From contig NC_084761.1 of NCBI RefSeq assembly GCF_028858725.1, positions 97,241,971 to 97,305,970 of the forward strand: a stretch of DNA of 64,000 bases, in the 5' to 3' direction. The position numbers were made by a program, and so were the translations under genes. The notes beneath the pieces were generated by a model, which was not told the origin of the DNA, did no database searches, and worked only from the letters and a program-made list of their open reading frames with translations. Each line of letters starts with the position of its first letter. Positions within the stretch are counted from its first letter, which is position 1. Positions 11,598-21,702 of this stretch are shown here, in pieces. This stretch comes from Colius striatus (taxonomy: Eukaryota > Chordata > Aves > Coliiformes > Coliidae).

Positions 11598-12907
11598 GGT
11601 GCTCATCCCTCACCTCCCATCCCCAAACCACCCCAAAGGGCACCCATAGGTGCTCATCCCACACCTCCCATCCCCAAACCACCCCAAAGAGCGCCCATAG
11701 GTGCTCATCCCTCACCTCCCCATCCCCAAACCACCCCAAAGGGCACCCATAGGTGCTCATCCCTCACCTCCCATCCCCAAACCACCCCAAAGAGCGCCCA
11801 TAGGTGCTCATCCCTCACCTCCCATCCCCAAACCACCCCAAAGAGCCCCTGTGGGTGCTCATCCCTCACCTCCCATCCCAAACCCACCCCAAAGAGCACC
11901 CATGGGTGCTCATCCCTCACCTCCCATCCCCAAACCACCCCAAAGAGCCCCTGTGGGTGCTCATCCCTCACCTCCACATCCCCAAACCACCCCAAAGAGC
12001 GCCCATAGGTGCTCATCCCTCACCTCCCCGTCCCCAAACCACCCCAAAGAGCACCCATAGGTGCTCATTGCTCACCTCCCATCCCCAAACCACCCCAAAG
12101 AGCACCCATAGGTGCTCATCCCTCACCTCCCATCCCCAAACCCACCCCAAAGAGCCCCTGTGGGTGCTCATCCCTCACCTCCCATCCCAAACCCACCCCA
12201 AAGAGCACCCATGGGTGCTCATCCCTCACCTCCCATCCCAAACCCCCCCCAAAGAGCCCCTGTGGGTGCTCATCCCTCACCTCCCCGTCCCCAAACCACC
12301 CCAAAGGGCACCCATAGGTGCTCATCCCTCACCTCCCATCCCCAAACCACCCCAAAGAGCACCCATAGGTGCTCATCCCTCACCTCCCATCCCCAAACCA
12401 CCCCAAAGAGCACCCATAGGTGCTCATCCCTCACCTCCCATCCCAAACCCACCCCAAAGAGCACCCATGGGTGCTCATCCCTCACCTCCCATCCCAAACC
12501 CCCCCCAAAGAGCCCCTGTGGGTGCTCATCCCTCACCTCCCCGTCCCCAAACCACCCCAAAGAGCACCCATAGGTGCTCATCCCTCACCTCCCATCCCCA
12601 AACCACCCCAAAGAGCACCCATAGGTGCTCATCCCTCACCTCCCATCCCCAAACCACCCCAAAGAGCACCCATAGGTGCTCATCCCTCACCTCCCATCCC
12701 AAACCCACCCCAAAGAGCCCCTGTGGGTGCTCATCCCTCACCTCCCATCCCCAAACCACCCCAAAGAGCACCCATAGGTGCTCATCCCTCACCTCCCCGT
12801 CCCCAAACCACCCCAAAGAGCACCCATAGGTGCTCATCCCTCACCTCCCCGTCCCCAAACCACCCCAAAGAGCACCCATAGGTGCTCATCCCTCACCTCC
12901 CCATCCC
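11598..12907 (+). repeat. Minisatellite, 51-52 bp unit, about 25 copies
   Basis: Tandem units of 'gtgctcatccctcacctccc' plus a following C/A-rich half. Start-to-start spacings of 103, 205, 308 and 410 bases fit a 51/52-bp unit. Where units are exactly 51 bp, all frames stay open. One frame reads the 17-residue repeat GAHPSPPIPKPPQRAPI, and an antisense frame is also open. Frames jump between 51- and 52-bp units, which argues against coding. Copies differ mainly by 'gagcaccc', 'gagcgccc' and 'gagcccct' variants. Confidence 0.95.
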
Positions 12908-13239
12908 TTACCCCACAGCCCCCGTGAGTGCCCGCTGGGTTGGGTGCCAGTGGGACAGGTCCCTGTCTCCCCCCACAGCCCTCGCACTCCCCCAGCCAGC
13001 CTGCAGGTAGGACCCGCATCCCCACCCCCCATCAGACACTCCCCAGGTCATTATCACCCCCCGGCCATAATCACCCCAAAGGTGATGCCCCCCCTCCCTC
13101 CCCAAATTGTACCCCCCGGGTTATCCCTCCCTGAATGATCCCCTTCCCCAGATTATCCCACCCCTCCGCTTATCTCCCTCCTCCAGAAGTGATACAGCCC
13201 CCCCAGGTGACTCCCCACAGCACTACACCCCCACTCCCA

Positions 13240-14240
13240 TTTGTGTGTGCCTGTCCCACGGGTGTCAGAGTCCTGGGGGATGTCATGTCCCACGGGATGC
13301 TGGATCCCACCCGGGTCCGTGTCCCTCACCATGTGTGCACGTCCCACGCGTGTCCGTGTCCCAGGGACAGTGATCTTCTCTCGGAGAGTGCCTGTATCCC
13401 GTGCCGCGTGTCCATGCCCCACGCGTGTCCGTGTCCCGGGGACGGTGCCAGTGCACCACGTGTGTCCATGTCCTGGGGACGGTGCCAGTGCACCACGTGT
13501 GTCCATGTCCTGGGGATGGTGCCAGTGTCCCACGCGTGTCCGTGTCCCTGGTACGGTGCCAGTGCCCCACGCGTGTCCCTGTCCCGGCTATGGTGTCCGT
13601 GTCCCAGGGATGGTGCCAGTGCCCCACGCGTGTCCATGTCCCGGGGATGGTGTCTGTGTCCCGGGGACTGTGCCAGTGCCCCACGCGTGTCCGTGTCCCG
13701 GGGATGGTGTCCGTGTCCCAGGAATGGTCCCAGTGCCCCACGCGTGTCCGTGTCCCTGGTACGGTGCCAGTGCCCCACGCATGTCCATGTCCCGGGGATG
13801 GTGTCTGTATCCTGGGGATGGTGCCAGTGTCCCACGCGTGTCCGTGTCCCGGGGATGGTCCCAGTGCCCCACGCGTGTTCGTGTCCCGGGTATGGTGTCC
13901 GTGTCCCAGGGATGCTGCCAGTGCCCCACGCGTGTCCGTGTCCCTGGTACGGTGCTAGTGCCCCACGCGTGTCCGTGTCCCGGGGATGGTGTCTGTATCC
14001 CGGGGATGGTGACAGTGCCCCACGCGTGTCCGTGTCCCGGGGAGGGTGTCCGTGTCCCGGGGATTGTGCCAAGACCCCACGCGTGTCCGTCTCCCGGGGA
14101 TGGTGTCCATGTCCCGGGGATGGTGTCCATGTCCCGGGGACTGTGCCAGTGCCCCACGCGTGTCCGTGTCCCGGGGATGGTGTCTGTATCCCGGGGATGG
14201 TGACAGTGCCCCACGTGTGTCCGTGTCCCGGGGAGGGTGC
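13240..14240 (+). repeat. Minisatellite with about 19 bp subunit in 38/57/76 bp higher-order forms
   Basis: Repeats of 'ccccacgcgtgtccgtgtcc' and 'cggggatggtg' elements. Spacing between successive 'cacgcgtgtcc' copies is about 36-38, 54-58 or 78 bases, i.e. two, three or four subunits of about 19 bp. CpG-rich. Ends about 40 bp before the MRPS26 core promoter motif. The long open frames over it on both strands are judged spurious. Confidence 0.93.
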
Positions 14241-14269
14241 CCGTGCCTGTCCCCGCGCCCCGCAGGCTC

Positions 14270-14382
14270 CGTCCCGCACTACATTTCCCGCCGTGCCGCG
14301 CTGCCCCCGCCCCGTTCCGCCCCGTTCCCGTTGCCGCCCCGTTCCCGTTGCCGCCCCGTTGCCGCCCCGTTGCCGCGGGGCC
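14270..14382 (+). promoter_or_regulatory. MRPS26: MRPS26 core promoter with ACTACA..TCCC (ZNF143/Staf-type) motif
   Basis: TATA-less GC-rich promoter. ACTACATTTCCC at 14278-14289 is one base from the common vertebrate ACTACAATTCCC promoter element. From 14320 to 14376 there are short tandem repeats of 'ccgttcccgttgccgccc' up to the initiator ATG at 14383. Motif seen directly; promoter role inferred. Confidence 0.65.
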
Positions 14383-17300
14383 ATGTTGCGGGCGCTGAGG
14401 CCGGTGCTGGGCCCGGCGCTGGGTTCCGCCGCCGCCCCGGGGCGCGTCGGGCTCGTCCCGGCGCGGGGCCGCAAGACGCGGCACGACCCCCCCGCCAAGT
14501 CCAAGGCGGATCGGCTGAAGCTGCCGCCGCCCGTCGACCCCGAGGAGCTGCTGGTGGTGACGGAGCGGTACCGCCTGCACCGCCTCGTGCTGCGCGCCCT
14601 GCGGTACCCGCGCGGACGGCGGGGGCGGCTGGGGGCTGCTGCGGGGCTGGGGGCTGCTTGGGGGACAGGGGGCTGCTGCGGGGCTGGGGGCTGCTGCGGG
14701 ACTAGGGGCTGCTGCGGGACAGGGGGCTGCTGGGGCAGCTGGGGGACAGGGGGCTGCTGCGGGCTGCTGCGGGGCTGGGGGACAGGGGGCTGCTGCGGGA
14801 CTGGGGGCTGCTGGGGGACTGGGGGCTGCTGCGGGACTGGGGGCTGCTGCGGGACTGGGGGCTGCTGCGGGACAGGGGGCTGCTGCGGGCTGTTGGGGGA
14901 CTGGGGGCTGCTGGGGGACTGGGGGCTGCTGCGGGACTGGGGGCTGCTGGGGGCTGCTGCGGGACTGGGGGCTGCTGGGGGCTGCTGGGGGACTGGGGGC
15001 TGCTGGGGGACTGGGGGCTGCTGGGGGCTGCTGGGGGACTGGGGGCTGCTGGGGGACAGGGGGCTGCTGCGGGACAGGGGACTGGGGGCTGCTGGGGGCT
15101 GCTGGGGGCTGCTGCGGGACAGGGGGCTGCTGCGGGGCTGGGGGCTGCTGGGGGTTGCTGCGGGGCTGGGGGCTGCTGCGGGGCTGGGGGCTGCTGGGGG
15201 CTGCTGCGGGACAGGGGGCTGCTGCGGGACAGGGGGCTGCTGCGGGGCTGGGGGCTGCTGGGGGTTGCTGCGGGGCTGGAGGCTGCTGGGGGCTGTTGGA
15301 GGACAGGGGGCTGCTGCGGGGCTGGCGCTGCTGGGGGCTGCTGTGGGCTGCTGCGGGCCTGGGGGACAGGGGCTGCTGGGGGGCTGGGGGCTGCTGTGGC
15401 TGGGGGCTGCTGGGGGACTGGGGCTGCTGGGGGACAGGGGGCTGCTGTGGCTGGGGCAGCGGGCTACTGGGGCTGCTGGGGGACAGAGGGCTGCTGGGGG
15501 ACTGGGGCTGCTGGGGCAATGGGCTGCTGGGGGACTGGGAGCTACTGGAGCTGGGGCAGTGGGCTGCTGGGGGACTGGGGGCTGCTGGGGGGCAGGGATT
15601 GGGGCAATTGACTGCTGGAGGGGCTGGAGCAACAGGTTGCTTTAGGGGCAGGGGCTGGGGGCTGCTGGGGGACGAGGGCTGGGGGCTGCTGGGGGACTGG
15701 GGCTACTGGGGACTTGGGGGCTTCTGAGCAGGGACTGAGGCAATGGGGGGCTGGGGCAATGGGCTGCTGGGGGCCTGGGGCAACGAGCTGCTAAGGGCTG
15801 GGGCAATGGGGGGCTGGGGCAACGGGCTGCTAAGGGCTGGGGCAATGGGGGGCTGGGGCAGCGAGCTGCTGGGGAGCTGGGGCAACAGGCTGCTAAGAGC
15901 TGGGGCAATGGGGGGCTGGGGCAATGGGCTGCTGGGGAGCTGGGGCAACAGGCTGCTAAGAGCTGGGGCAATGGGGGGCTGGGGCAACAGACTGCTAAGG
16001 GCTGGGGCAATGGGGGGCTGGGGCAATGGGCTGCTGGGGGGCTGGGGCAACAGGCTGCTGTGGGCTTACTGTGGGACAGGAGAGCATTGGGCTTGTGGCT
16101 CTTTGGGGTGGGGGTTGAGGTAGAGGGGCTGGTTGTGGGGCAGGGGAGGGTTGGGTTTGGGACTATGTGGGGCTGCTGCAGTTTGGAGGTGTGTTGCAGG
16201 GGGCTGCTTGTGGGGCAGGGGGCTGGTTGTGGGGCAGGCTGTGGCAGGGACTCAGTGCCCCATCCCTGCAGGGCTGACTTCAAGCTGGAGGTGCTGCAGA
16301 GGAAGCGAGAGGCGCAGCAGGCCCAGGAGGACTCGGCAGCGCTGAGCCAGGAGCATCAGCTGCTGATGGCCTGGAACGCCCAGGAGAACGCCCGGCAGCG
16401 GGCGCGCAGGTCAGCGGCAAGCACGGCTCTGCGGGGCTGGCAGCGGGGAGACAGCCCAGAGCAGGGGCTGAGCAGGCCCACGGGCAGCCTGGGGCAGATC
16501 CTGGGGGCAGAGCCAGCAGCGGTGGCGTCTGTGTGAGGAGCAAAGGCTGCGGGACCTGGGGCTGCTCAGCCTGGATGGGAGAAGGCTGAGGGAGACCTCA
16601 GCAACACTTAACCCCCAAAGGGTGGGTGTCAGGAGGATGGGGCTGGTGGTTGTTGTGTGGTGGCCAGTGGCAGGACAAGGGGTAACGGGCACAAGCTGCA
16701 ACACAGGCAGTGCCCCTGGCACAGGAGGAGAAACTCCTTTGGTGCTGAGGGAAGGGAGCCCTGGCCCAGGCTGCCCAGGGAGGGTGTGGAGGCTCCTTCT
16801 AGGAGGTTTCCAACCCCACCTGGAGACATCCCTGTGCCCCCTGAGCCAGGGGAACCTGCTTTAGCAGGGGCTGGAGCAGCTCTGCAGGGCTCCCCAAAGC
16901 CCTGGGTGTTTCATTTCCCTTCCCATGTGGCAGAGAGGAAAGAATCAGGAAAGAAGAGGAAGAGGAGAAGAGGCGCAAGGAGGAGGCAGCAGCCAGCATG
17001 GCGCAGAAGCTAGAGGCATTGCTGAAGGAGAAGGAGAAGGAGGTTCTGCAGCTGCAGGTGAGAGCAGATGGTGCCTGGGAAGTTATTTTCCTGCTGGGAG
17101 CTGGAACTGGAGCGTTGGTGCCTCACAGGGTGCTGGTGGGACAGAGCCTGAGTGAAAACAGGCTGAAATCACCCTGAGGGAGCCGCTGGTGTTTGTCCTG
17201 AGCTCATGGCAGCACCCGTGGCTCTGGGGGATGCTGAGCCACTGAGCTGTGTTCTGAGGCAGGATTGTCCTTCCTCCCTTCCTTCAGGAGGAAGCCCAGA

Positions 17301-17419
17301 CCTTCATCACCCCCGAGAACCTGGAGGAGAGGATCGAGGAGTGCCTGAACAACCCCCGCAACCACAACTTCGCCATCGACAGGGACGGGCGCGTCGTCAG
17401 GCGCACAGTGCTGTCCTAG
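14383..17419 (+). CDS. MRPS26: Small ribosomal subunit protein mS26, mitochondrial
   Basis: Mitoribosome small-subunit protein mS26. Four exons: 14383-14603, 16272-16409, 16934-17057, 17288-17419 (TAG). Together 615 nt, 204 residues, against 205 in human. Splice phases agree at every junction (CG|G, AG|A, then phase 0). The N-terminus is an Ala/Arg-rich mitochondrial presequence leading into [14 protein letters not shown], nearly the same as human. The middle (MAWNAQEN) and the C-terminal block [14 protein letters not shown] also match mS26. Exons 2-3 encode the expected Lys/Glu-rich helix. Intron 1 is a G-rich minisatellite and intron 2 holds a CR1 ending about 30 bp before exon 3. A CATAAA near 17466 may serve as poly(A) signal. 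The 836-residue open frame running from the upstream repeat through exon 1 into intron 1 is not the gene. Confidence 0.95.
14620..16080 (+). repeat. G-rich minisatellite filling MRPS26 intron 1
   Basis: 14620-15730 is built from 16-18 bp units such as 'ggctgctgcgggactgggg', with runs of four to six G. 15730-16075 is a related array of longer units ('gggctggggcaatggggggc'). Regularly spaced G-runs predict many G-quadruplexes on the coding strand, thus also in the pre-mRNA. The array occupies about 85% of the intron. Confidence 0.94.
16455..16905 (+). mobile_element. CR1 LINE 3' fragment in MRPS26 intron 2
   Basis: Direct orientation with 'gtggccagtggcaggacaag', 'ctggcacaggaggagaaact' and 'tttagcaggggctggagcag'. 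Its end lies about 30 bp before exon 3, close to the splice acceptor. Confidence 0.9.
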
Positions 17420-17882
17420 GGCTCTGCCCACAGCCCTGCCACGGCCCCTTCCTTCCCCTTGGCACCCATAAAGCCCTCCTGGAATCCTTGGAGGAGGCCA
17501 AGGGGTCTGGCTCTGTGTGTTCTGAAGGGTTAATGGTGCGGGGAGGAGGCTGAGGGGGAAATGAGGGGGGTTTGCTGCCTCTGCAGGGGCTTTGGAGGCT
17601 GGAGGGCTCTGCAGGAGAGGCTGATCCCACCTCTTGCTGGGTTGGGGTAGGGGGCAGCTGTGCCCAGGGGTCCTGCTGTGGGCAGAGGGACCCCTCCAGC
17701 CCCATTTATCCCACCTCTGGAGGCTGAAGCAGTGGAGTTTCTCTGTGTCCCCTGCAGGGAAACTGTCAGAGGGAGCTGCCCCGGCACCAGCCCCAGACCC
17801 TTCCACCTCCCTCTCCCCAGCCACAGCAATCCAACTTAAACTCACCCTTTTTAGCTGTGTTTCCCTAAAACTGCCATTTTTC

Positions 17883-18275
17883 ATAGAATCACAGAACCAT
17901 TTGAGTTAGGAAGAGCTTTAGGATCAAGTGCAACCCCTGCCCAGCCCAGCACTACCCCATGGCCCTCAGCACCTCAGCTCCATGGCTTTGGGATCCCTCC
18001 AGGACTGGGCACTGCCCCAGCTCCCTGGGCAGCCTGGCACAGGGCTGACACCCCTCTCAGGGAAACAGTTCTGCCTCAGCTCCAATGTAAGCCTCTCCTT
18101 GTCCTGTCATTCATTACTGGGAGCAGAGACCAACCCCCAGCTCCCTGCAGCCTCCTGTCACAGAGCGCTCCTGTCTGCCCTCAGCCTCCTCTTCTCCAGG
18201 CTCAACACCCCCATTCCCTCAGCCCCTCCCCAGCACCCTTGTGCTCCAGCCCCTTCCCCAGCTTCTTTCTCCCCA
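17883..18275 (-). mobile_element. CR1 LINE 3' fragment between MRPS26 and mesotocin
   Basis: Begins 'tagaatcacagaaccatttg' and continues with 'catggccctcagcacctcag' and 'ctggcacagggctgacaccc'. Fills most of the space between the convergent 3' ends of MRPS26 and mesotocin. Confidence 0.88.
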
Positions 18276-18309
18276 CTCTGCACCTGCCAGATGCACAGAA
18301 ATCCACAGA

Positions 18310-18460
18310 CTGCTCCATTCTCTGTACAAGTTTTATTTCTGATGGAGATGGTCTCTTAAGTGTTGAATCACAGAGCTCAGCTGGTCCCTCGTGGGTCTGG
18401 CACCAGGCTGGTGCAGCTGCATACATGGGGGTCCCTGTGGGCTCTTCTCTCCCAGCTGCT
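18310..18460 (-). other. OXT: Mesotocin 3' UTR and poly(A) signal
   Basis: Reverse-strand AATAAA at 18329-18334, about 130 bp past the stop. Matches the short 3' UTR usual for oxytocin-family genes. Confidence 0.75.
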
Positions 18461-19747
18461 CTAAGCAAAGGGCATGTCCTGGTCACAGGAGGAGTCGAGC
18501 ACACAGCCCTCTGTGTGGGAAAGGAGAGGGGAGAGCAGGGGGTGAGATGAACCCCCCCAGCACTGTTTAAGAGATGCATTTGAAATGGTCACAAAGTGGT
18601 GGGGGCTGGAAGGGCCCTGCAGAGCTGCTCCAACCCCTGCTAAAGCAGCTTCCCCTGGCTCAGGGGGCACAGGAACGTGTCCAGGTGGGGTTGGAAACCT
18701 CCTGAGAAGGAGCCTCCACACCCTCCCTGGGCAGCCTGGGCCAGGGCTCCCTCCCCTCAGCACCAAAGGACTTGCTCCTCCTGTGCCAGGGGCACTGCCT
18801 GCGTGCCAGCCTGTGCCTGTTACCCCTTGTCCTGCCACTGGCTACCACACAACAAACACTGGCCACCCACCCTTTAAGGATTGATAAGTGTTGATGAGAT
18901 GCCCTCTCATCCTTCTCTTCTCCAGGCTGAACAGCCCCAGGTCCTGCAGCCTTTCCTCCTCACACAGATGCTCCATCCCCTCAGCATCTTGGTGTCCCTG
19001 CACTGGCCTCTCTCCAGCACTTCCCTGTCCCTCTGGAGCTGGTGTTGGCTCTGCCCCCAAGATCTGCCCCAGGCTCTCTGTGGGTTTGCTCAGCCCCTGA
19101 ATTTGGGTCCTTTCCCCCTTCCCCAAGCCCCCACAGCCCCTTCCTGCCTTCCCCAGGGTGGGATCCAGGGCAGCCCAGGCTGAGCAGGAGGTGGTGGTTC
19201 AGAGAGCTGGGATGCAGCAAGTCCCTTGGGCACCATCCCCTCTCCCTGAGCTCAAACTCCCCGGGGGGAAGGTGTGGAGGGGGGTCCGTGCTGCCCTCAC
19301 CGGTGCTGCAGCAGATGCCAGGGGCGGCGCAGGAGCCACTGCTGCCACAGGGCCTGTGGGCTGGCTGGCAGGGGGTGGGCAGCAGGTTCTCCTCCTGGCA
19401 CCGCAGGCTCTCGGCTGTGCCCAGGTAACAGCCCAGCTCTTCTCCACAGCAGATGTTGGGGCCGAAGCAGCGGCCCTTGTTCCTGGGGCCGCAGGGCATG
19501 CACTGCTCAGGGGGGAAAAGGGAGGAAGGGGAGTGATTGGGGGAAGGCTGTGGGCAGGCAGAGCCTTTCCCAGCCCCGGGGGAGGTGGGAGGAAGGAGAA
19601 GGGAAGGGGGTGAGGAGCTTCTCCTACCTTCCTGATGTCCATGTCCAGCACGGCGCGTTTGCCCCCGATGGGGCAGTTCTGGATGTAGCAGGCGGAGGAG
19701 AGGGCCAGCAGCCCCAGGAGGCAGAGAGCCAGAGCTTTGGCAGGCAT
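18461..19747 (-). CDS. OXT: Mesotocin-neurophysin precursor (oxytocin orthologue)
   Basis: Precursor of mesotocin, the avian oxytocin-like neurohypophysial hormone, and its carrier neurophysin. Exons on the minus strand: 19628-19747, 19301-19502, 18461-18510; 372 nt, 123 residues. Exon 1 encodes a signal peptide ([19 protein letters not shown]), the nonapeptide CYIQNCPIG, the amidation and cleavage site GKR, and the neurophysin start. Ile at hormone position 8 marks mesotocin. Exon 2 is exactly 202 nt, the conserved size, and encodes the neurophysin core from CMPCGP. The tiny exon 3 adds [16 protein letters not shown] and the stop; it completes 14 cysteines. Phases G|AG and AAG|TGC fit. Exon 3 is separated from exon 2 by a CR1 and is easily missed. 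Head-to-tail with vasotocin, as in other non-mammals. Confidence 0.95.
18575..19110 (-). mobile_element. CR1 LINE fragment in mesotocin intron 2
   Basis: Inverted copy starting near 'gtcacaaagtggtgggggct', through 'caggggcactgcctgcgtgc' to the 'agatctgccccaggctctct' region. Lies in the same orientation as the host gene, between exons 2 and 3. Confidence 0.9.
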
Positions 19748-19802
19748 GGCTACAGGCTCAGGGATCTGCTCACCTCCTTTGCCCACCACTGGCCAGGGCA
19801 CC

Positions 19803-19810
19803 TATTTATA
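19803..19810 (-). promoter_or_regulatory. OXT: Mesotocin TATA box
   Basis: TATAAATA on the minus strand, 56 bp upstream of the ATG at 19747; a transcription start near 19775-19780 is expected. Confidence 0.8.
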
Positions 19811-19927
19811 CAGAGGCAGCTGCTGCTTAGCGATGCCGCTGCCGGCGTCACCCGCCGCCCTTAAGAGCCTCAAGGCATTGCTGCCCACAGCACGGGCCTC
19901 TGCTAATCGCCACAGGTCGAGGACGTG

Positions 19928-19939
19928 AGGTCAAGGCCA
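19928..19939. promoter_or_regulatory. OXT: Direct repeat of nuclear-receptor half sites upstream of mesotocin
   Basis: AGGTCA immediately followed by AGGCCA (plus-strand reading), about 118 bp upstream of the TATA box, i.e. roughly -150 from the expected start. Mammalian OXT promoters have a composite hormone response element around -160 with the TTGACC core. Same position and core here; binding is inferred. Confidence 0.5.
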
Positions 19940-20371
19940 AGCTGGTGGTTTTGCTCTTCGGTGATGACTCCACACAGGAGCTGGGGGAAGGTGCAGAGAC
20001 AGTTGGAGGCTTGGATCCGTTCTCGTGTGGCATGGGCTGGGGAGGGAGGAGGGATGTGTCCTGCTGGGACCGGGGTGAGCAGGGGCTTGGGGTATCCTTT
20101 GGCTTTTGGTTCTTTCTAGCTGGGGGAAACCAAACCTGTCTCTTCCTCCAGGAGCATCTGAGGTGGGAAATGGGGAGTTTGGGTCCTTCCCACCCCTCTC
20201 TGCTCAGCCCTGGCTGTGTCCTGCTGCGGATGGTGCTGAGGCTGAGCCTGTCTCACTGCCTGGAAACACCAAACCTCATTGGCAACAGCCCAAACCCCCA
20301 AATTTCCCCCCAGCTGCAATGCCCTGGGCCATGTCATCAGCAAGTGAAGGTCCCTGTGGAAAAAACAGCGC

Positions 20372-20990
20372 TGAATCACAGAATCACAGCTTCATTTTGG
20401 TTGGAAAAGCCCTTGAAGCTGCTGCAGTCCCAGCCCTGCCCTCACCCTGCCCAGCCCAGCACTACCCCACGGCCCTCAGCACCTCAGCCCCACGGCTTTG
20501 GGATCCCTCCAGGGCTGGGCACTGCCCCAGCTCCCTGGGGAGCCTGGCACAGGGGCTGACACCCCTCTCAGTTCTGCCTCAGCTCCAATCTCAATCTCCC
20601 CTGGGGCAGCTTCAGCCCATCTCTTCATGTCCTCACTCGTTACTGGGGAGCAGAGCCCGACCCAGCTCACTGCAGCCTCCTGTCAGGGTGTTGCAGGGAG
20701 TTCTCAGGAGATGCCCTTGGCCTTCTTGCCACCCTGGGCATGCTGCTGGCTCCTGTTCAGTCGTTGGCACCAACCCCCCCAGGCCCTTTCCCTGCAGCAG
20801 TTTCCAGCCCCTCTGCCCCAGCCTGGTGCGGGGTCTGGGCTTGGGGTGTCCCAAGGGCAGCACCCAGCCCTTGCCCTTGTTCAACCTCATCCCATTGCCC
20901 TCAGCCCATGGCTCCAGCCTGGCCAGGGCCCTCTGCAGACCCTCCGTGCCCTCAAGCACATCAGTTTCACGTCCTCAGCAAACCGAGAGC
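20372..20990 (-). mobile_element. CR1 LINE fragment between mesotocin and vasotocin
   Basis: Begins 'tgaatcacagaatcacagct' and continues through the 3' region to the more 5' parts ('ccaggccctttccctgcagc', 'catggctccagcctggccag'). Confidence 0.9.
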
Positions 20991-21574
20991 TTGCCAGGGC
21001 TGCAGCCGCCGGGCCGGGTCCTGCCCCCGCCGCCCCGCGCTTTCCTTACGGCCATTAAGAGCTTCCCCCGTGGCACAAATCCCAGCTCTGCCGACAGCTC
21101 TTACGTCCGTGGAGCCGCTGCCCCGCTGTCCCCCACTGCCGCCTCTTTAATTGGGAGCCGTGACCTGTTCCCGTGCGCTCCGTCTCGCTCCGGGGCCGGT
21201 CACCGGGGGCAGACGGGTCCCGACCCCGCCGAGCCGCGCTGCCGGGCAACGGCTCCGGGACGGGGCTCAGCGGCATCCCGGGGGAAAGGGCGGGGACAAC
21301 AGTCACCCCACAGCCCCTCCGGTCGGTTTTGGGGTGCCCGGACCCCAATGGATGTGAAAAACCACCCCAAATATCACGTCCTGGTGCCGAGGCTCCCCGC
21401 AGCCCGGGGCGTCCCGCACCATCCTCCCGCGCTGGACACCCACCCCCGCCGCTGTTGCCCCTTTCCCAATGATTTGGGGGTGATTTTAGGTCCCCCTACA
21501 CCCCCCTCGGGGCCGGGATAAGGTGCTGGTGGCGGGGTCTGGCGCTGGGTCCATCCCACTCCCCGCTTGGTGTG

Positions 21575-21702
21575 CGGGAGCTGACGTGCGGGAGCTCCAC
21601 CTCCCCGCAGCCGCCACCTCCCCCGGGGACTTTATAAAGGCCGAGCTGTCCCCCGCCCCGGGGCCACATCCCAGCGCGGAGCAGGGACCTCTGCAGGGTA
21701 AG
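21575..21702 (+). promoter_or_regulatory. Plus-strand TATA promoter with CRE-like site and candidate first exon, product unknown
   Basis: GC-rich DNA carries CTGACGTGC near 21580, then TTTATAAA near 21631-21638, then about 60 bp later 'ctctgcagggtaagagag', a good 5' splice site near 21697-21700. Spacing fits a TATA-driven start near 21660 and a short non-coding first exon. Nothing protein-like was recognised downstream; transcription would cross vasotocin in antisense. Elements are seen, function is inferred. Confidence 0.35.

Noticed and set aside
11394-12881. Pro-rich open frames of up to 341 residues
   Set aside because: They lie wholly in the 51-52 bp minisatellite; the same stretch is open in other frames and on the opposite strand, with no splice or start context.
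13326-15632. 768-residue Pro/Gln/Ser-rich minus-strand open frame
   Set aside because: Antisense of the G-rich minisatellite and MRPS26 exon 1; low complexity only.
13135-15645. 836-residue plus-strand open frame through MRPS26 exon 1
   Set aside because: Joins two unrelated repeats across the true exon; MRPS26 splices at 14603, and composition changes abruptly to the repeat units.
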